Origin: Dyadobacter fermentans DSM 18053 | Lineage (GTDB): Bacteria > Bacteroidota > Bacteroidia > Cytophagales > Spirosomataceae | DNA: 64,000 bases | Assembly (NCBI RefSeq): GCF_000023125.1 | Contig: NC_013037.1 | Coordinates: 4,379,501 to 4,443,500, forward strand | Direction: 5' to 3' | Part shown: piece by piece, positions 49,523 through 59,001 of the stretch | Layout of the letters: every line of letters begins with the position of its first letter | Position numbering within the stretch: position 1 is the first letter of the stretch | Translations under genes and position numbers: made by a program | The notes under the pieces: model-generated | What the model was told of the DNA's origin: nothing | Databases searched by the model: none | What the model saw: only the letters and a program-made list of their open reading frames with translations

Positions 49523-52441
49523 TTAATAGGCGGATCTGTCGTAGAACGAGCGGCGGCGGGTCACTTTCAGGTCTTGCAGGATAGCCGATTTCACTTTGAG
49601 CGTGAAGCTGTAATTGCTCGCGCGGGCGGCGCTGCCTGCAAACGGTGTCCAGCTGAAACTCATGTCCCAGCAATGCAGGTCGCGCGTGAGCGACAATTGG
49701 GTGATTGTGGGCTGGAACGCCACGAAGTCGAAACCGCTGCTGAGCGTCACTTTGAGGTTTTTGGACAAACTCAGGTCGCCCGTAGCCTGCACGGCCTGGA
49801 TGATCTGCGCTTTCGACAAGCCCGGCTTCGTGAGCCCGAAGTTGTAGTTCAACGACACGTTCCAGGGAATATTGAAATCCACATACAACTCCGGATTTTG
49901 TGCGATAAACTCCTTCGCCTGCTGCTTCGCGGCCGCATTCGGGTCGTTGGGATCTGTGGTGGCGGGGTTGGCGGTATTGTTGTTGGACGAACTGCCTTTG
50001 GGTGAGAAGCTGGTTCCCAGCGTGAAGCCCAGGCTTTGCAAATTGGCAAGCCCCTGCCCCGACGTGATCGCGTACTTATTGACCTTAGTCCCCACCTGGT
50101 TGCCCACCACATTCGGGTTCGCTACGTAGGTGTAAGGATCGAGGTTCATGTTGAAGTTCAGGTTCAGGTTCCGCCCGATGCGCGCATTGGCATTAATGGT
50201 AATGTTCGACAAATTGAGCGAGTCGGCCATGAGGTTGTAACTTCCCCCTAAACTCAGGTTATCGAGCAGCGACACCTTTTCGAACTGCTGCGCGGCAGTA
50301 TCGCTCTTGCTTTTAAGCTTCATTTCAAAAGAGTTGTTCAAACTGAATGAAATGACGCTCGATGCCCGTCCATTGCCTATCCCCGAGCCCACACCGCGGA
50401 ATTTGGAAAGCGAGAGGTCACGTACATTGCCTTTCTTATCCACCACCTGGATTCTCTCGTAAAACCCGAATGCCTCGCCCGTGAAATCGGGTGTGTAGGT
50501 AAATGAAACCGACGGGATCACCGTGTGGCGGATCGCTTCGAGCCGCTTTCCGCCGAAGAAGAACGTGCCGTAAAAACGGGTGTTCATCCCCGCGCCGAAG
50601 TTATAGGAATATTCCGTCCCGACTTTCCGCAACGTGTCAATCTTGATCGAATCGCGCCCGGTTTGGGTGTAACGGTATTGTTTCGTAAACACCTCGCCGG
50701 ATAGTGACATGCTGGGTGTAATGTTCACAAAACGCAGCACTTTGAAGTTCGGCAATGAGATCGGCAGGCTGTACCGTCCGGTAAACTGCGCGTCTTTGAG
50801 CATTTCCGGCAGGTTATTCAGGTTGAATGCCACCACTTTGGTCTTGTTGAGGCGCGTGGTGTCAATCTTGGCGTCGGTGATCACAAAGCCCAGGCTGTTA
50901 TAGGAAGTGTCCACGGCCGTCAATGCATTGGCCAGGGCATAGTTTCCATTGAAATCCAAGCCCAGACGGAAGCTCTCATACCAACGTCCGCGACCGCCTT
51001 TCAACGCAAAAGGGGCAATCTGGTTCACGCCGAAACTGAAATCGGACGATACGTTTGTTTTACCGCCCTCGCGCAGCCCGGACTGCGGGTTGATCTGCCC
51101 GAAGTTCTGGTTCACACGCAACGAGGCCGCCGCCCGCATATACTGCCCGAATGTGCGGTTGTATTGCACGGAGGAGCTCGCGACGTTGGATGTATACCTG
51201 TTTACGTCGAATGCCTGCTGCTGGTTGTAAGTATTGCTGCTCACATTCACATTCGCCGAAAACTGCGAGTTACCCCTCGGCTTCGGTGCATGCGACCACA
51301 CAATGCTGAAATCGTTGGTCCCTCCGCGTCCGAGCGTTCTCTGAAGTTCGTCGCTGGATTTGTTTTTGTTGAACCGCAGCGAAATATTGCCCGAGTATTG
51401 GTAGCGCTTGATATAGGTAGATTGCAACCCGAGCCCCCAGCTTCCGTTGGAATAGATCTGGCCTGTGAGAATCGCATTGACATACTCGTTGATCGCGAAG
51501 TAGTAGCCGCCGTCGCGGAGGTAGAAACCACGCCCGTTGGGCTCCTCGCCGTAAGTCGGGAAAATGACGCCACTGGTGCCGTTTTCCTTCTTTTTGGGGA
51601 ATGGAAAAAAACCGAAGGGCAACGCGATCGGCAACGGCACATCGCTGATCACCAGGTTAAAAGGACCGGAAATCACCTGCTTTTTGTTCACCATCTTGAT
51701 CTTGGGCGCATTGATGAAGTAGTGCGGGTGTGTGAGGTTACAGGTGGTATAAATCGAATGCCGGATATAGAAATTGCCTTCCGTATCCTTCTTCACTTTC
51801 TCGCCCCGGATGTTACCATCCCCTTCCTGGGTCACGATGCCCTGGATAAGCGCTTTTTTGGACTTGAAATTATAGCGGATTTCCTTGGTGTTGTACGTTT
51901 CGGGCCCGTCCTGAAAAATCGGTTCGCCGGCCATTTTCTTGGCCGTTGAATCATAAGTTCCGACGGCGTACACCTCATTGGTGACCCAGTTGAGACGGAT
52001 GTAATTCGCTTTGAGATTAATGGTCCCGTAGTTCACTTCCGCATTGCCATATAAATGGACCTGCTTTAAAACAGCGTCCATAATGGTGGAATCTTCGGCG
52101 GTATATTCTACGGTGTTTTCGAGGTCGTCGGGATTTCTGAGCGTGTCGGCGGCTGTGGAATCGGCAGATAATCCATTGTTAGCGAGCGTACTATCCGCAT
52201 TTACCGCACCTCTCGGAACGGACGCGCCGGGCTGGCCTGCGCGGGAAGTATCCGCACCTGCTTGCTTTTGCACTGTAAGAAGGGAATCCGCTGATTGCTT
52301 TGCAGAAGTCGAACTTTTAAGCTTACCCTGATTTTTCCCGGAACCCTTGGAGCGTTGCTGCACACATGCCACAGTGCTGAACAGGAGAAACGCCACAACT
52401 ACCGACGATATAATAATCGCCTTTCTTTTCAGTTCTAACAA
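49523..52441 (-). CDS. lptD: LptD-like LPS assembly protein
   Basis: A 972-residue outer-membrane protein. After an N-terminal signal (ending near Cys26) and a Ser/Asp/Ala-rich stretch, there is an OstA/LptA-like beta-jellyroll (VHLYGNAEVNYGTINLKANY, RYNFKSKKALIQGIVTQEGDG), then a large barrel of aromatic strands to the end, as in the Bacteroidota LptD. It inserts LPS in the outer leaflet. The first codon is TTG at 52441. A Asn/Pro/Ala/Gln-rich loop near residues 820-845 is unlike the rest. The promoter faces that of the amidase gene. Confidence 0.9.
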   Translation of the reverse strand: MLELKRKAIIISSVVVAFLLFSTVACVQQRSKGSGKNQGKLKSSTSAKQSADSLLTVQKQAGADTSRAGQPGASVPRGAVNADSTLANNGLSADSTAADTLRNPDDLENTVEYTAEDSTIMDAVLKQVHLYGNAEVNYGTINLKANYIRLNWVTNEVYAVGTYDSTAKKMAGEPIFQDGPETYNTKEIRYNFKSKKALIQGIVTQEGDGNIRGEKVKKDTEGNFYIRHSIYTTCNLTHPHYFINAPKIKMVNKKQVISGPFNLVISDVPLPIALPFGFFPFPKKKENGTSGVIFPTYGEEPNGRGFYLRDGGYYFAINEYVNAILTGQIYSNGSWGLGLQSTYIKRYQYSGNISLRFNKNKSSDELQRTLGRGGTNDFSIVWSHAPKPRGNSQFSANVNVSSNTYNQQQAFDVNRYTSNVASSSVQYNRTFGQYMRAAASLRVNQNFGQINPQSGLREGGKTNVSSDFSFGVNQIAPFALKGGRGRWYESFRLGLDFNGNYALANALTAVDTSYNSLGFVITDAKIDTTRLNKTKVVAFNLNNLPEMLKDAQFTGRYSLPISLPNFKVLRFVNITPSMSLSGEVFTKQYRYTQTGRDSIKIDTLRKVGTEYSYNFGAGMNTRFYGTFFFGGKRLEAIRHTVIPSVSFTYTPDFTGEAFGFYERIQVVDKKGNVRDLSLSKFRGVGSGIGNGRASSVISFSLNNSFEMKLKSKSDTAAQQFEKVSLLDNLSLGGSYNLMADSLNLSNITINANARIGRNLNLNFNMNLDPYTYVANPNVVGNQVGTKVNKYAITSGQGLANLQSLGFTLGTSFSPKGSSSNNNTANPATTDPNDPNAAAKQQAKEFIAQNPELYVDFNIPWNVSLNYNFGLTKPGLSKAQIIQAVQATGDLSLSKNLKVTLSSGFDFVAFQPTITQLSLTRDLHCWDMSFSWTPFAGSAARASNYSFTLKVKSAILQDLKVTRRRSFYDRSAY

Positions 52442-52447
52442 TTAGCG

Positions 52448-52475
52448 TATTTTTGCATAACGAATTTCAAAATTA
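52448..52475. promoter_or_regulatory. Face-to-face promoter boxes of lptD and the amidase gene
   Basis: Plus strand TATTTTTG (52448-52455) serves the amidase; minus strand TAATTTTG (52475 down to 52468) serves lptD. Both match TAnnTTTG. They point at each other with 12 bases between, so both start sites would fall near 52461-52462. Confidence 0.6.
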
Positions 52476-52516
52476 GCAGAGAAACCCCTTTCGCGTAAGC
52501 GCCCAACTAAAAAATA

Positions 52517-53314
52517 ATGTTAAAACTTCTTAAATTAGTAATTGTAGCAAGTTTTCTGCTGACCAGCGTCGCCTTTGTCTTTCAGCAAGAACCGGTTACT
52601 ACGAAATCGGGAAGCAAGGTTAGTACAGTTGTAATCGACGCCGGCCACGGCGGCAAAGACCCCGGCACCCGGGGCAGGCACACCAAAGAAAAAGACGTCG
52701 CGCTCAAAGTAGCGCTCGAACTCGGCAGGAAGATCAAAGAGGAAACGCCGGATGTGAAAGTGCTCTACACGCGCTCTACCGACGTTTTCATCGAATTGGG
52801 CGAGCGCTCGGCTTTCGCCAACCGCAACAATGCCGATCTCTTCATTTCCATCCATTGCAACGCCACGCCGCGTTCGCGCACGGTGCGGGGAACCGAGACC
52901 TTCGTGATGGGTTTGCACAAAACCGAGGGTAACCTCGAAGTCGCGAAACGCGAAAACTCGGTAATCTTGCAGGAAACCAACTACAAGCAGAAATACAAGG
53001 GCTTCGACCCCGATTCGCCGCTGGCGCACATTATGCTTGCCAACTACCAAAGTGCATTCATTTCCAGCAGCTTGCGGTTCGCCGATCTCATCGAAAGGAA
53101 ATTCCAGTCCATTTCGGAACGCGATAGCCGCGGGGTAAAACAGGCCGGGTTCCTCGTGCTGTGGCGCTGTGCCATGCCTAGCGTGCTCATCGAAACAGGC
53201 TTTTTGTCATCACCCGACGAGGAGGATTACCTCAGCTCCGATGAAGGCCAGGAGGAGGTCGCCAAATGCATTCACTCCGCGTTTATGGCATATAAAAAAG
53301 ATATGGACCGGTAG
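52517..53314 (+). CDS. N-acetylmuramoyl-L-alanine amidase
   Basis: A 265-residue exported Amidase_3 enzyme. A signal peptide (residues 1-23) is followed by zinc ligands in IDAGHGGKDPGT (His44), SIHCNA, and the C-terminal Glu in VLIETGFLSSPDEEDYL. It cleaves the peptide stem from glycan strands, in daughter-cell separation or recycling. It is followed 47 bases later by an mce/mlaD gene, and is divergent from lptD. Confidence 0.93.
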   Translation: MLKLLKLVIVASFLLTSVAFVFQQEPVTTKSGSKVSTVVIDAGHGGKDPGTRGRHTKEKDVALKVALELGRKIKEETPDVKVLYTRSTDVFIELGERSAFANRNNADLFISIHCNATPRSRTVRGTETFVMGLHKTEGNLEVAKRENSVILQETNYKQKYKGFDPDSPLAHIMLANYQSAFISSSLRFADLIERKFQSISERDSRGVKQAGFLVLWRCAMPSVLIETGFLSSPDEEDYLSSDEGQEEVAKCIHSAFMAYKKDMDR

Positions 53315-53361
53315 CTATCCGGTCACATATTGACTTTCTTTGTCAAACAAACTACTAGTCC

Positions 53362-54327
53362 ATGAAATTATCAAGAGAAGCAAAAGTCGGAATTATGGCG
53401 ATTTTCGCCATTGTGATGCTGTATTTCGGCTTTCATATCCTCAAAGGCTCCGACGTTTTTTCCAGAACTTACAAATACCACGTCATTTACGACAATATCG
53501 ACGGGCTTACGGCCTCTAACCCCGTGTTGCTGAATGGCCTGAATGTAGGCCGCGTGCAGGAGATCAAACTGCTTCAGAACCGTGGCAACCAGCTGCTGGT
53601 AACTGTGGATATACAAAAAGGCATTGTGGTGCCCCAGGGCACAGGCGCTGTACTGGCCGACGGCGGTTTGCTGGGCGGTAAGGTAATCCACCTCGCCATG
53701 GGTGCCGGCGCTCCGATGAAGGACGGCGACACGCTTCTTGCCAAAAAAGAGTCGGGTATTTCCGCCGTGTTGCAGGAAAAGGCATTGCCTCTCGTTTCCC
53801 ATGCCGATTCACTCATCAAAAACCTCGACCTCGTCGTAGGCGGGTTTCAGGAAACGGGATTGATCTTGAACCAGGTACTCAAAAACTACAACCAAACCGG
53901 CACCAGCCTGCAAGGCTTGCTCACTGAAAACCGTGCAAACCTGCTGGCCATGACGTCCAACCTGAATAAACTAACGGCATCACTCGTCGAAACGGAGAAA
54001 GAACTGAAACCATTGCTCGCCAAAACCGGCACGCTGGCCGATTCATTGAATGCATTGCGCCTGGGCGAAACAGTCACGAGCGCCCGCAAGACGATCGAAG
54101 AACTGCACACGTTGCTCGCCAGCGTTGAATCGGGCAAGGGCACGGCCGGCAAGCTCGTGAAGGACGAGACATTGTATAACAACCTGAACCGCACGATGAT
54201 CAGCATGAACAAGCTGCTCACCAACTTCCGCGAGCATCCGAAACGGTACATCAATGTGTCTGTTTTTGGTAAAAAAGACAAAGGTCCGGCCGAGTCGCCG
54301 CTGGATACAGCAACTACCATTAAATAG
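53362..54327 (+). CDS. mlaD: MlaD-like MCE-domain protein
   Basis: A 321-residue protein with one N-terminal membrane helix (about 9-27), one MCE domain (ISNVLLNGLNVGRV-like segment NPVLLNGLNVGRVQEIKLL, then ADGGLLGGKVIHLAMG) and a long helical C-terminal part with Leu/Asn-rich heptads. MlaD forms a hexameric ring that moves lipids between inner and outer membranes. The ATPase and permease partners (mlaF, mlaE) are not in the window. It lies downstream of the amidase, likely in one transcript. Confidence 0.9.
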   Translation: MKLSREAKVGIMAIFAIVMLYFGFHILKGSDVFSRTYKYHVIYDNIDGLTASNPVLLNGLNVGRVQEIKLLQNRGNQLLVTVDIQKGIVVPQGTGAVLADGGLLGGKVIHLAMGAGAPMKDGDTLLAKKESGISAVLQEKALPLVSHADSLIKNLDLVVGGFQETGLILNQVLKNYNQTGTSLQGLLTENRANLLAMTSNLNKLTASLVETEKELKPLLAKTGTLADSLNALRLGETVTSARKTIEELHTLLASVESGKGTAGKLVKDETLYNNLNRTMISMNKLLTNFREHPKRYINVSVFGKKDKGPAESPLDTATTIK

Positions 54328-54432
54328 GGCCTTACATTTTTAAATAAATACGAAAGTCGTTTGCTTACCGGTGAACGACTTTTTACATTTGAAATAAGCC
54401 CATTTCAACCATTCACACCATTCTTCATCATC

Positions 54433-56046
54433 ATGACCAGCCAGGAAAGCCTACCACATCTCATCGAAATCCTGAACCAGAAATACGAGCAGGTAAAGCT
54501 CGGTGGGGGCCTGAAAAAAATCGACGCACAGCACCAGAAAGGCAAGCTCACCGCCCGGGAAAGGATCGCTTACCTGATCGACGAAGGCTCTGGCCTGCTC
54601 GAAATCGGTGCATTTGTGGGCGATGGTATGTATGAGGAGGAAGGCGGCTGCCCGTCGGGCGGCGTGGTGACGGGCATTGGCTATGTGTCGGGCAAGCAAT
54701 GCATGATCGTGGCGAACGATGCTACCGTCAAAGCAGGGGCCTGGTTCCCGATTGCGGCGAAGAAGAACCTGCGCGCCCAGGAGATTGCGATGGAAAACCG
54801 GCTGCCGGTTATTTACCTCGTCGATAGCGCGGGCGTGTTTTTGCCGATGCAAGCCGAAGTATTTGCGGATAAGGAGCATTTCGGCCGCATTTTCAGGAAC
54901 AATGCGCAAATGTCGGCCATGGGCATCGTGCAGATTTCCGCCATTATGGGCGCTTGCGTGGCCGGCGGGGCCTATTTACCGATCATGTCGGATGAAGCAT
55001 TCATTGTAGAAGGTACCGGCTCGGTGTTTCTGGCGGGGCCTTACCTCGTTAAATCGTCGATCGGCGAAGATATCGACGCCGAATCGCTCGGCGGCGCGGC
55101 CATGCATTGCGAAATCTCCGGCGTTACCGACAACAAATTCCCCGACGACAAATCCTGCCTGGACGCCATTAAAAGGCATATTGATAAAATAGGCAAGCCA
55201 TTATCAGCCGGCTTCGACCGCAAGACGCCGCAGCTGCCAGCCCGCCAACCGGAGGAAATTTATAATCTCCTCCCCACCGACCGCCTCAAACCCTACGACG
55301 TGCTGCCCATCCTGGAATGCCTGGTGGACAACTCGGAGCTCGACGAATACAAGCCCGATTATGGCAAAACACTCATCTGCGCCTATGCGCGCGTGGACGG
55401 CTGGGCCGTAGGCATTGTGGCGAACCAGCGCAAAATGGTGAAATCCGGCAAAGGCGAAATGCAAATGGGCGGCGTGATTTACGCCGAGGCCGCCGACAAG
55501 GCAGCGCGGTTTATCATGAATTGTAACCAGAAGAAAATCCCGCTCGTGTTTTTTCATGACGTCACCGGCTTTATGGTAGGCAGTCGTGCCGAGCAGGGCG
55601 GCATTATCAAAGATGGCGCGAAAATGGTGAATGCGGTGGCCAACTCGGTGGTGCCGAAGTTTACATTCATTATCGGCAACTCCTACGGCGCCGGAAACTA
55701 TGCGATGTGCGGCAAAGCGTACGATCCGCGGCTGATATTCGCCTGGCCCACGGCGCAAATGGCCGTCATGAGCGGCGCTACCGCGGCACGAACATTGCTG
55801 CAAGTACAAACGGCCACTTTGAAAGCCAAAGGCGAGACGATCACGCCCGAGGCGGAAAAGGAATTGTTGAAACAAATCACCGACCGCTACAACGAAGAAT
55901 TATCCCCTTACTACGCCGCGGCAAGGCTGTGGGTCGACGGTATTATCGATCCCGTGGAAACGCGGCGGATCATATCGGAGGGCATTCGTGCCGCCGACCA
56001 GGCACCCATAGAAAAGCCATTCAATGTGGGTGTTATTCAAGTTTGA
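54433..56046 (+). CDS. Acyl-CoA carboxylase carboxyltransferase (beta) subunit
   Basis: A 537-residue carboxyltransferase. It starts MTSQESLPHLIEILNQKYEQ and contains KLTARERIAYLIDEGS, the acyl-CoA pocket GGCPSGGVVTGIG, LPVIYLVDSAGVFLPMQ, and in the second half the carboxybiotin site VTGFMVGSRAEQGGIIKDGA. The LPMQ and overall form favour a methylcrotonyl-CoA type enzyme. The biotin carboxylase subunit is not near. The in-frame upstream codons (from 54361) look untranslated. Confidence 0.88.
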   Translation: MTSQESLPHLIEILNQKYEQVKLGGGLKKIDAQHQKGKLTARERIAYLIDEGSGLLEIGAFVGDGMYEEEGGCPSGGVVTGIGYVSGKQCMIVANDATVKAGAWFPIAAKKNLRAQEIAMENRLPVIYLVDSAGVFLPMQAEVFADKEHFGRIFRNNAQMSAMGIVQISAIMGACVAGGAYLPIMSDEAFIVEGTGSVFLAGPYLVKSSIGEDIDAESLGGAAMHCEISGVTDNKFPDDKSCLDAIKRHIDKIGKPLSAGFDRKTPQLPARQPEEIYNLLPTDRLKPYDVLPILECLVDNSELDEYKPDYGKTLICAYARVDGWAVGIVANQRKMVKSGKGEMQMGGVIYAEAADKAARFIMNCNQKKIPLVFFHDVTGFMVGSRAEQGGIIKDGAKMVNAVANSVVPKFTFIIGNSYGAGNYAMCGKAYDPRLIFAWPTAQMAVMSGATAARTLLQVQTATLKAKGETITPEAEKELLKQITDRYNEELSPYYAAARLWVDGIIDPVETRRIISEGIRAADQAPIEKPFNVGVIQV

Positions 56047-56069
56047 TTTTACTATCTAAACCAATCATT

Positions 56070-56954
56070 ATGTCTGAAAAAATAGCGTTTCTCGGACTCG
56101 GGAACCTTGGTACTCCTATCGCTGAAATCCTGCTCGAAGCGGGTTATGAACTGGTCGTTTGGAACAGAACGGCCTCCAAAGCTGAACCGCTGACCAAGCT
56201 CGGCGCGACCGTCGTGGAAAACGCGATCGACGCCATTACGCCCGGCGGCATTGTATTCTCCGTTCTGGCCGACGACGCGGCAGTGGAAGAACTATTCTCG
56301 ATGGAATTAGTCGAAAAGCTCGGGAAAGACGGCGTACACGTTTCCATGAGCACTATTTCGCCGGAAACTTCGCGCCAGCTCGCGCAGGTGCACGAGTGGT
56401 ACGGTGCGCATTACGTAGGCGCACCCATATTCGCCCGCCCGGAAGCAGTGCGCGCGAAGGTGGGTAACATTTGCCTGTCGGGTAATGCAGGTGCCAAAGA
56501 GCGCATTAAGCCTATTGTGGAAAATTTTGTAAAAGGCGTTTTCGATTTTGGCGACGACCCGGGCGCGGCGAATGTGATCAAGCTGGCGGGCAACTTCATG
56601 ATCGCTTGCAGCCTCGAAATGATGGGCGAAGCATTCACCATGGCCGAAAAAAACGGTATTTCGAGACAAAGCATTTACGAAATGCTGACATCCACCCTGT
56701 TTGCCGCGCCGATTTTCCAAAACTACGGCAAGCTGGTAGCCAGCAACACTTACGAACCTGTCGCATTCCGCTTTCCGCTCGGTTTGAAGGACATTAACCT
56801 GACACTCCAAACCGCCTCGGACGTAAACGCACCGATGCCATTCGCCGATATTATTAGAAACCGTTTCATTTCGGGCCTTGCCAAAGGCCGCGAGAACCTC
56901 GACTGGGGCGCATTGGCCTTAGGCGCTTCGGACGACGCCGGTTTGACGAAGTAG
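56070..56954 (+). CDS. Beta-hydroxyacid dehydrogenase (3-hydroxyisobutyrate type)
   Basis: A 294-residue NAD(P)-dependent enzyme of the 6-phosphogluconate/hydroxyisobutyrate dehydrogenase superfamily. GLGNLGTPIAEIL at residues 8-20 is the nucleotide-binding motif, MSTISPETSRQLAQ and GAPIFARPEAVRAK mark the substrate site, and AANVIKLAGNFMIA has the catalytic Lys. It follows the carboxylase gene by 23 bases, so they probably share a transcript. Start ATG 56070 opens the Rossmann motif. It may act in valine breakdown or reduce related aldehyde acids. Confidence 0.87.
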   Translation: MSEKIAFLGLGNLGTPIAEILLEAGYELVVWNRTASKAEPLTKLGATVVENAIDAITPGGIVFSVLADDAAVEELFSMELVEKLGKDGVHVSMSTISPETSRQLAQVHEWYGAHYVGAPIFARPEAVRAKVGNICLSGNAGAKERIKPIVENFVKGVFDFGDDPGAANVIKLAGNFMIACSLEMMGEAFTMAEKNGISRQSIYEMLTSTLFAAPIFQNYGKLVASNTYEPVAFRFPLGLKDINLTLQTASDVNAPMPFADIIRNRFISGLAKGRENLDWGALALGASDDAGLTK

Positions 56955-56976
56955 CATTAACGAAACAGCATAAAAA

Positions 56977-57020
56977 ACGCCGATCCCGCGTGTCCCTGAC
57001 AGAGCACGCGAGATCGGCGT
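56977..57020. terminator. Terminator between the dehydrogenase and DUF4136 genes
   Basis: A 16-bp stem with one mismatch (56977-56992 with 57005-57020). Six A to its left give a good T-run for the minus-strand gene; the plus side is weaker. Confidence 0.82.
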
Positions 57021-57039
57021 ATTTGCTTTTGAAATGATA

Positions 57040-57615
57040 TTATCGGCCTACCTGCTCGCTGTAACGCCGTGGGTCGTAACCTTTCGCAAACAGCGGATAT
57101 TGGTCGAAAATGCGCCTTACCACGCTCCGGTAATGGTTATTGGAACCTTCCGTTCCTTTAAAGATCCCCGAAGCATACCCTCTCCAAACGACCTGGTCGC
57201 TCTCCGCGTCGATGAGCGAAACGATCAGCGTGCCCTTGTCGAGCGCATATTTGATCGGTTCGTAGCGGAATCCCTCGTTCTCGGTATCCACCCAGTTCTT
57301 GATCACCGGCTGCATATAGCCCTGGTAACGCAGGTTATCGTAGAAAATCCCGTAGTTGACGAGCAATGTGGGTTTTTCGGCGGTGAGCTTGTAGCCCCTT
57401 ACCTGCATCTGGCGGCGGATGGCCTCATAAATTTCGGTGCAAAGATTATTGGTATCCCTCTCACATTCCAGAAACGTATAAGAAGAGTAATCTTTAAAAT
57501 TGGTTTCGTAGCTGTAATCATGCTCCACAAACACTTTCCGGCCACTGGAACACCCTGCAATCACGACTACGAGCAGTAAAGCGGCATAAGTAAAAATAGA
57601 CCTCAGCATAAGCAT
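57040..57615 (-). CDS. DUF4136 lipoprotein
   Basis: A 191-residue lipoprotein with lipobox VIAGC (Cys22). The DUF4136 pattern is seen in DYSYETNFKDYSSYTFLE, IYEAIRRQMQVRGYKLTAEKPTLLVNYG and KGTLIVSLIDAESDQVVWRG. It would be exported and membrane-anchored. Function is unknown. It is a single gene between terminator 56977-57020 and aroB, with 82 bases between aroB's stop and its start. Confidence 0.88.
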   Translation of the reverse strand: MLMLRSIFTYAALLLVVVIAGCSSGRKVFVEHDYSYETNFKDYSSYTFLECERDTNNLCTEIYEAIRRQMQVRGYKLTAEKPTLLVNYGIFYDNLRYQGYMQPVIKNWVDTENEGFRYEPIKYALDKGTLIVSLIDAESDQVVWRGYASGIFKGTEGSNNHYRSVVRRIFDQYPLFAKGYDPRRYSEQVGR

Positions 57616-57697
57616 TTAAATTTGTCAGGTTGTAAATAAGATATATCAAGAATGTATTTTGAATACTCCTTTACTACCAATAGCTTATGCCTGCCCT

Positions 57698-58732
57698 CTA
57701 TCCCAAATAATAAGCTATTGATCTGCGCATTTCAGCCGCTGTTACTACTACATCAAAGGCACATTGCCCGGCTCCACTCAGCAATGAAAACCTGATTTCT
57801 TTTCCTCTATTCTTTTTATCCTGCCGCGTGAGGGCGATAATCTCCTCGATATCCTCCGGTGAGATCTTCACCTTGCCATAGGTCGCAAACAGGAACTCTT
57901 CGATATCCGTCAGCGTCTGCTGGTCGATCATCTTTCGCTCAAACGACAGATATGCTTCCATAATCATCCCCACCGCAATGGCTTCTCCGTGGAAAAGCCG
58001 CTCTTTGGGCGATTTATTCAAGAAGCACGTCTCCACCGCATGGCCTAGCGTGTGCCCGAAATTCAGGATCTTCCGCAGCCCTTTTTCCGTCGGGTCCTGA
58101 TCCACCACCTGCTGCTTAATCTGCACCGAATGCGCGATCAGGTCGGGCCAGTTCTGCCTTTCAAAATCCTTCGCACGGATTTCCTGCCATTTCACACCAT
58201 CGGCGATGAGGCAATGCTTGATGATCTCCGCGAACCCGGAGCGTATTTCACGTTCCGGCAATGTTTGCAAAAACACCGGGTCGATGAGCACGCTATTTGG
58301 GATGTTGAAAACGCCCAGATGGTTTTTGAAACCCTGGAAATCAATCCCCAACTTTCCTCCCACACTCGCATCCACCTGCGAAAGCAAAGTCGTGGGCACT
58401 TGGATAAAATCTATTCCACGCTTGTAAACCGCCGCGCAAAAACCACCCATATCGCCGATCACCCCGCCGCCCACATTGATCACCAATGCATGGCGGTCGA
58501 GCTCGTCTCTGGTCATGGCCTCCCAGATTTTCTCACACGTCGCGAGCGTCTTGTGCGCTTCGCCGCTGGGAACGGTCACTACACTATGTTTCGGCAAAAC
58601 CGCTTTCAAAATCGGATAACAATGCCTTTTGGTGTTGTTATCGGCTATTACTACAATTTTTGAATACTGTTTTGAACTCAAAAAATCCGGTAAGCTCTCG
58701 CTTATCGGCGCAATTACTACTGACTGGTTCAT
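57698..58732 (-). CDS. aroB: 3-Dehydroquinate synthase
   Basis: A 344-residue AroB. NAD-binding GGGVIGDMGGFCAAVYKRG, QVPTTLLSQVDASVGGKLGID, RSGFAEIIKHCLI and the zinc ligands in LNFGHTLGHAVE plus HGEAIAVGM are all present. It converts DAHP to 3-dehydroquinate in the shikimate pathway. The start ATG 58732 matches the family length. Upstream 268 bases hold no gene and no clear promoter match. Confidence 0.96.
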   Translation of the reverse strand: MNQSVVIAPISESLPDFLSSKQYSKIVVIADNNTKRHCYPILKAVLPKHSVVTVPSGEAHKTLATCEKIWEAMTRDELDRHALVINVGGGVIGDMGGFCAAVYKRGIDFIQVPTTLLSQVDASVGGKLGIDFQGFKNHLGVFNIPNSVLIDPVFLQTLPEREIRSGFAEIIKHCLIADGVKWQEIRAKDFERQNWPDLIAHSVQIKQQVVDQDPTEKGLRKILNFGHTLGHAVETCFLNKSPKERLFHGEAIAVGMIMEAYLSFERKMIDQQTLTDIEEFLFATYGKVKISPEDIEEIIALTRQDKKNRGKEIRFSLLSGAGQCAFDVVVTAAEMRRSIAYYLG

Positions 58733-59001
58733 TCTAAACTATCATTGAGACGGGCTCATCACAGATACGATGAGTGCAACCAAATGGATGCGTTGATATC
58801 CAGGATTTTAAAATAAAATTTTGGAAAACCATTTTAAAGATAGCAATTATTATGCTTATCAAATAATCATTTAGTTTTTGTATCCCGAGAAATTTTTCCA
58901 CAGGTCACATTCCCGGTTCAAACGCCTGTGCCACGGCTCGTTTGCTTTTTATTTCGTAAAATTGCCGGATTATCCACTTATCCTCTTACAATCCCCAACA
59001 A

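Noticed and set aside
58733..59001. Promoter for the VOC gene (TTTG ... TAAAATTG near 58941-58964)
   Set aside because: The spacer is only 12 bases and the -7 box has a mismatch, so it falls short of the consensus seen elsewhere in the window.
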